Origin: Stenotrophomonas oahuensis
Lineage (GTDB): Bacteria; Pseudomonadota; Gammaproteobacteria; Xanthomonadales; Xanthomonadaceae
Assembly: GCF_031834595.1 (NCBI RefSeq)
Contig: NZ_CP115541.1
Coordinates: forward strand, 3,838,501 to 3,902,500
Reading direction: 5' to 3'
Length of the DNA: 64,000 nucleotides
The notes beneath the pieces were generated by a model, which saw nothing but the letters and a program-made list of their open reading frames with translations, was not told the origin of the DNA and ran no database searches. Of this stretch, positions 60,190-64,000 are shown piece after piece; positions within the stretch are counted from its first letter, which is position 1, and each line of letters begins with the position of its first letter. Position numbers and translations under genes: made by a program.

Positions 60190-60509
60190 TCGGCGGGAAC
60201 CAGCTTCCAGCGCTCTCCGGTGGCCTGGAACCGCACGACCACCTTTAAAATTGCCTCCGCTGACGGATTGGCCGCCAGCACCATCAGTTCCTGCCCTGTG
60301 CCCAGGTACATCCGCCTTCCCGGCTCCACGCCCAGATCACGAATCCACAGCCCGCGCGTCTTCATGCACGGCACGCTTGGGCAATTGGGATAGGTATTTG
60401 CGCCTTCATGGGTAAGCGCGTTGATCATCACGCTCTTCGGTGCGCGCCAGAAGCGCCTGCGGAATTCCCGCTGCTCGTCGGTCAGGTTGGCCCATTCGTT
60501 GTCCATCAT
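60186..60509 (-). CDS. Uncharacterised 107-residue protein
   Basis: Starts at 60509 with GAGGAG upstream (ATGATG; the second ATG is also possible). Text such as DEQREFRRRFWRAPKSVMIN and CPSVPCMKTRGLWIRDLG shows no signature I know. Two cysteines (CPSVPC) could bind metal. It converges with the LysR gene and overlaps its end by 4 bp. Confidence 0.65.
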   Translation of the reverse strand: MMDNEWANLTDEQREFRRRFWRAPKSVMINALTHEGANTYPNCPSVPCMKTRGLWIRDLGVEPGRRMYLGTGQELMVLAANPSAEAILKVVVRFQATGERWKLVPAD

Positions 60510-61093
60510 GGCTCTCCTCGTGATGCTCCATCGCCAGGATGGCGGTTCAGAGCTGTGATTAGCGGTGGGACGTACTTCTGCGGGAGTGCTGTGTTTCGTC
60601 ACCCTGCAGACACACGTCGACCAACTTGCAGAAAACTAATCAGGGCTCTAACACCCGAGGCACTGCATGCGCCCGAGGCGAGGATAGGGGAATTCGAGAA
60701 CTCTCTTTCGCTTGCAGTTCATGATCACTGCCGGTCCGCAAACAGTCTATTTCCTTCGAATGAAGCAGAAGTTCGCTGTTTGTGCGGACATTGGTCAGGG
60801 TCAGGGTTTCGAATTGCCGCCGGAATATCACCTCTTTGGTACGCAGGCGGAGTTGTCGCTTCTGGCGCTTAGGGCGCTAGGTACGTGCTTCCGCCCCTTC
60901 CCCCGCTTCCGTGGCTTAGACACTGGGGGCCTTACTCGGCTATTGGAGTGCACCTCCGTCATCGCGCCATTTCAGATCAATGACTTACCACCCCGCGCAT
61001 GGACGCGTGCGCCGCCGCAGCCTGGCCTTCACAGCCCGCAAGGCACATCCAATGCAACGATGCAGGACGCACCCCCCCCCCCCGTGGTAACCC
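60510..61093. other. Long leader with a poly-C tract before the glucan synthase gene
   Basis: About 580 bp without a credible gene; frames on both strands lack starts with ribosome binding sites. At 61070-61083 there is a run of 14 C, ending 10 bp before the start codon of the next gene. AGGA (61062-61065) stands just left of the run. Confidence 0.6.
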
Positions 61094-64000
61094 ATGCCCC
61101 ACCTTCCCCGTTTGTTTGGCCGCTGGCTGCGCCTGCGTCGTCGTGTGCGTTGGCGCTGGCGTGAACACCAGGCCTCGGTCCCGGCTATCGAGGCCACCGA
61201 GGGTCCACTGCGTGCTGCGCTGTACAGCGTTGAACAGATGGAGGTGTACGGCCGCGCGCTTGCGCGCCAGCATCGCGTGCGCCTGCGGCCCAGCCCGGAG
61301 CGCCTGCTTGAGCGCCTGCAAGCCAACGAGCGCGTGCTGGAAGACGCCAACACCTTGCTCAGCAGTGTGGTCCGTGAACAGCGGCCGGTAACCCCGGCAG
61401 GGGAATGGCTGCTCGACAACTACTACCTGGTCGAAGAACAGATCCAGACCGCGCGCCGGCACCTGCCGCGCGGCTACAGCCGGCAGCTGCCGTCACTGGC
61501 CTCCGGCCCCTCGGCTGGGTTGCCACGGGTGTATGAACTGTCGATGCAGGCCATTGCGCATGGCGATGGGCGCATTGACGCCGATACGCTGGGCCGTTTC
61601 ATCGCCGCGTACCAGTCTCTCGCACCACTGAGCCTGGGCGAGCTGTGGGCGGTTCCCATCATGTTGCGTCTGGCACTGCTGGAGAACCTGCGGCGCATGG
61701 CGGCGCGGGTGATGCGCGATGGCACCGATCGTCGTCTGGCCTCGGAATGGGCGGACAACCTCAACCAAGCCGCTTCGGAGACCCCTACCGACGTGGTCCT
61801 GGTGGTGGCCGACATGGCACGTTCGCAGCCGCCCTTGACCGGTGCATTCATTGCCGAGCTGACGCGGTCGCTGCATGGGCGCGGCGGCGCGTGGGCGATG
61901 CCCGTGGCCTGGCTGGAACAGTGGGCGGCGGCGGCCGGGCAGCGCGTTGACGAACTGGTTGCCGCCGAGGGGCAGCAGCAAGCGGCCGATCAGGTATCCA
62001 TCGGCAACAGCATCGGCAGCCTGCGCTTCCTGTCCACCATGGATTGGCGCACCTTTGTTGAAGAGATGAGCGTGGTGGAGCAGCGGCTGCGGGAAGACCC
62101 GATGGCGGTCTATGCGCAGATGGATTTCGCCACCCGCGACAGCTATCGCCACGTGGTGGAGAAGATCGCCCGCGGCAGCCGTGTGGCGGAGGAACGCGTT
62201 GCCACCATCGCGCTGGACCTGGCACGGGCGGCTACGCCGCCAGAGGGGCCGCGCACGCACGTGGGCTACTGGCTGGTGGGCGAAGGACTGAACGCCACCG
62301 TCGAAGCGGTGGCCGAGGCGGCACCGCGCCACCGCAAGGCCCGGCGACTGGCACATCGCGTGCCGCTTGCGCTGTACCTGCTGCCGATCACCCTGCTGGC
62401 CGTGCTGGCCACCGCTGGCCTGCTGGCAACCGGCAGTGGTTCCGTACACATCGGGCTGGCCGTGCTGCTCGGGCTGCTGGTGTTCAGTGAGCTTGGCATT
62501 GTGCTGGTGAACTGGGCCGCGACGGTGCTGGTCGCACCACGGCCGCTGCCCAAGCTGGACTTCAGCAAGGGCATCCCTGCCGCCTGCGCCACCGTGGTCG
62601 CGGTTCCGTCGATGCTGTCCAGCGTCGACGGAATCGACGTGCTGGTCGAAGCGCTGGAGGTCCGCTTCCTGGCCAATCGTGATCCCCAGCTGCGCTTCGT
62701 GCTGCTGACCGACTTTCTCGACGCGGCGGAAGCCACGGTAGCGACGGACGACGCCCTGCTTGCGCACGCCACGGCACGGATCGAGGAATTGAACAGGCGT
62801 TACGCGCCCGAGCGCGGCGATCGCTTCTATCTGCTGCACCGCCCCAGGCAATGGAACCCGGGTGAAGGCGTGTGGATGGGACTGGAACGCAAGCGCGGCA
62901 AGCTGGCGGCCCTCAATGCCCTGCTCCGCCTGGGCGATGCGGCCGCGTTCATGCGCATTGTCGGTGACGCGGCGGCGCTGATCGGCGCGCGCTACGTCAT
63001 CACGCTGGATTCGGACACTCAGCTTCCGCGGGATGCCGCACGCGCGTTTGTCGCCACCTTGGCGCACCCGCTCAACCGCCCACGCTTCGACCCGGCATTG
63101 CAACGGGTGGTGGAAGGCTACGGCATCCTGCAGCCCAGCGTCGGCACCAGCCTGGGCCGGCGCCGCACCTCGCGTTTTGCCAGGATGTTCGGCAGCGAGC
63201 CTGGCATCGATCCATACACCCGCATGGTTTCGGACGTCTACCAGGACCTGTTCGACGAAGGTTCGTTCGTGGGCAAGGGTATCTATGATGTCGACGCCTT
63301 CGAACATGCGCTCGAGGGTCGCCTGCCCGAGAACCGCATCCTCAGCCACGACCTGCTGGAAGGCTGTTACGCACGCGCGGGCCTGGTCAGCGACGTGCGC
63401 CTGTACGAGGACTACCCCGAGCGCTACGCCGCCGACGCCAAGCGTCGTGCGCGCTGGATCCGCGGTGACTGGCAGCTTCTACCCTGGTTGATGCCGTGGA
63501 CACCGCGCCCGGGTAAGGGATGGGCACGTAATCGGCTCAGTCTGCTGTCACGCGGCAAGCTGCTGGACAACCTGCGCCGCAGCCTGGTACCGATCGCGGC
63601 CCTGGCCTTGCTGGTGGTGGGCTGGTTGTATGCCGGAAACCCTGCTGCGTGGACGGCGTGGGTGCTGGCGCTGTGGTTTGCGCCGCCACTGATAGGAATG
63701 CTGCGCGATGCGCTGATTGTTCCGGACGACACGCCACTGGAAGCGCATTACATCAAGGTCGGGCGCGGCACGCTGCAGTCGTTGCTGCGCGCATCGACCC
63801 AGGTCGCATGTCTGCCCTTCGAAGCGTTGCTGGCCACTGACGCGGTGCTGCGCACGCTCTGGCGCATGGCCGTCACACGCCGCCATCTGCTGCAGTGGAA
63901 CCCCTCCAGCGAGGTGGAGCGCCGCCTCGGCAGTGACCGCGGTGCGGAATGGCGGGTGATGGCACCGGCCTCACTGCTGGCACTCGCTCTGTTGGCAGTC
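61094..64000 (+). CDS. Cyclic beta-glucan synthase-like protein (NdvB/GT84 type), 3' end outside the window
   Basis: The frame is open from the ATG at 61094 to the window end, 969 codons so far; an in-frame TAA lies just upstream, so this is the earliest possible start. The N-terminal basic segment and about 430 residues of helical domain are followed by membrane segments (LALYLLPITLLAVLATAGLL, then IGLAVLLGLLVFSELGIVLV) and a glycosyltransferase domain: VITLDSDTQLPRDAA (DxD), ILQPSVGTSLGRRR, SHDLLEGCYARAGL (the ED-type region) and RARWIRGDWQLLPWL (QxxRW-like). This order is that of NdvB/ChvB-type cyclic beta-glucan synthases, which go on with GH94-like domains. The product is exported to the periplasm and matters for osmotic adaptation. 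Confidence 0.88.
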   Translation, partial: MPHLPRLFGRWLRLRRRVRWRWREHQASVPAIEATEGPLRAALYSVEQMEVYGRALARQHRVRLRPSPERLLERLQANERVLEDANTLLSSVVREQRPVTPAGEWLLDNYYLVEEQIQTARRHLPRGYSRQLPSLASGPSAGLPRVYELSMQAIAHGDGRIDADTLGRFIAAYQSLAPLSLGELWAVPIMLRLALLENLRRMAARVMRDGTDRRLASEWADNLNQAASETPTDVVLVVADMARSQPPLTGAFIAELTRSLHGRGGAWAMPVAWLEQWAAAAGQRVDELVAAEGQQQAADQVSIGNSIGSLRFLSTMDWRTFVEEMSVVEQRLREDPMAVYAQMDFATRDSYRHVVEKIARGSRVAEERVATIALDLARAATPPEGPRTHVGYWLVGEGLNATVEAVAEAAPRHRKARRLAHRVPLALYLLPITLLAVLATAGLLATGSGSVHIGLAVLLGLLVFSELGIVLVNWAATVLVAPRPLPKLDFSKGIPAACATVVAVPSMLSSVDGIDVLVEALEVRFLANRDPQLRFVLLTDFLDAAEATVATDDALLAHATARIEELNRRYAPERGDRFYLLHRPRQWNPGEGVWMGLERKRGKLAALNALLRLGDAAAFMRIVGDAAALIGARYVITLDSDTQLPRDAARAFVATLAHPLNRPRFDPALQRVVEGYGILQPSVGTSLGRRRTSRFARMFGSEPGIDPYTRMVSDVYQDLFDEGSFVGKGIYDVDAFEHALEGRLPENRILSHDLLEGCYARAGLVSDVRLYEDYPERYAADAKRRARWIRGDWQLLPWLMPWTPRPGKGWARNRLSLLSRGKLLDNLRRSLVPIAALALLVVGWLYAGNPAAWTAWVLALWFAPPLIGMLRDALIVPDDTPLEAHYIKVGRGTLQSLLRASTQVACLPFEALLATDAVLRTLWRMAVTRRHLLQWNPSSEVERRLGSDRGAEWRVMAPASLLALALLAV

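Noticed and set aside
61493..63349. 618-codon open frame on the minus strand
   Set aside because: Antisense of the glucan synthase frame, which shows clear glycosyltransferase motifs.

Overview
The window looks like a Stenotrophomonas-type (Xanthomonadaceae) chromosome carrying a large, layered genomic island. The host call rests on GTAG-type REP hairpins of the kind typical of the S. maltophilia group (three tandem copies at 52648-52726, one at 36273-36297), on the high-GC housekeeping-like flank from about 51.2 kb to the right edge, and on a cyclic beta-glucan synthase-like gene running off the right end. No tRNA, rRNA or CRISPR array was seen.

Layout. 1-2.8 kb: two minus-strand genes of unknown role (a protein with a possible nuclease fold, cut by the window edge, and a SEC-C protein). 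2.8-5.1 kb: a tyrosine recombinase and, divergently, a KfrA-like coiled-coil protein, with a dyad recombination-type site between them (a TnpS/TnpT-like arrangement) and the remnant of a second recombinase beside them. 5.1-13.8 kb: a lower-GC cassette of three tandem tyrosine recombinases plus a small coiled-coil partner, bracketed by two paralogous histidine phosphatases. 13.9-19.9 kb: a complete type II CBASS anti-phage system (CapV phospholipase, DncV-like CD-NTase, Cap2 E1/E2, Cap3 JAMM protease) with its CapH repressor / CapP metallopeptidase pair encoded divergently. 20.3-28.5 kb: a broken phoU-like gene and a large arsenic cluster (arsN2, MFS, arsC, arsH / arsR, arsC, acr3, trxB, arsO / arsC). 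28.5-35.5 kb: a CadR-controlled cation efflux locus (CDF transporter, small CzcI-like protein, CzcCBA). 35.7-37.2 kb: an orphan VbhA-type antitoxin and a decayed copy of the tyrosine recombinase. 37.3-41.0 kb: a Gabija-like pair (UvrD helicase plus OLD nuclease). 41.3-48.6 kb: a three-gene putative defence operon (nuclease-STAND NTPase of 1334 reconstructed residues, an uncharacterised protein, a SIR2-like DUF4917 protein) whose first gene is split by an IS256-family element with a clean 8-bp target duplication. 48.9-50.8 kb: a translationally coupled two-gene cassette (HNH-like protein and an uncharacterised protein). From 51.2 kb: ordinary metabolic genes (oxidoreductase, SDRs, alpha/beta hydrolases, cytochrome P460, AlaE, LysR, glucan synthase).

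The main structural observation is a short dyad with the left arm TACCCnCGATAA. It occurs beside the intact recombinase (4101), again at 48780 and again at 51108 where island meets ordinary chromosome, always in the same orientation, with two weaker look-alikes at 37241 and 41256. These positions coincide with boundaries between defence modules. I read this as modules added one after another at a shared attachment site by TnpS-like recombinases. A different repeated dyad (19988 and 36148) brackets the whole metal-resistance block. The alignments were made by eye and need computational testing.
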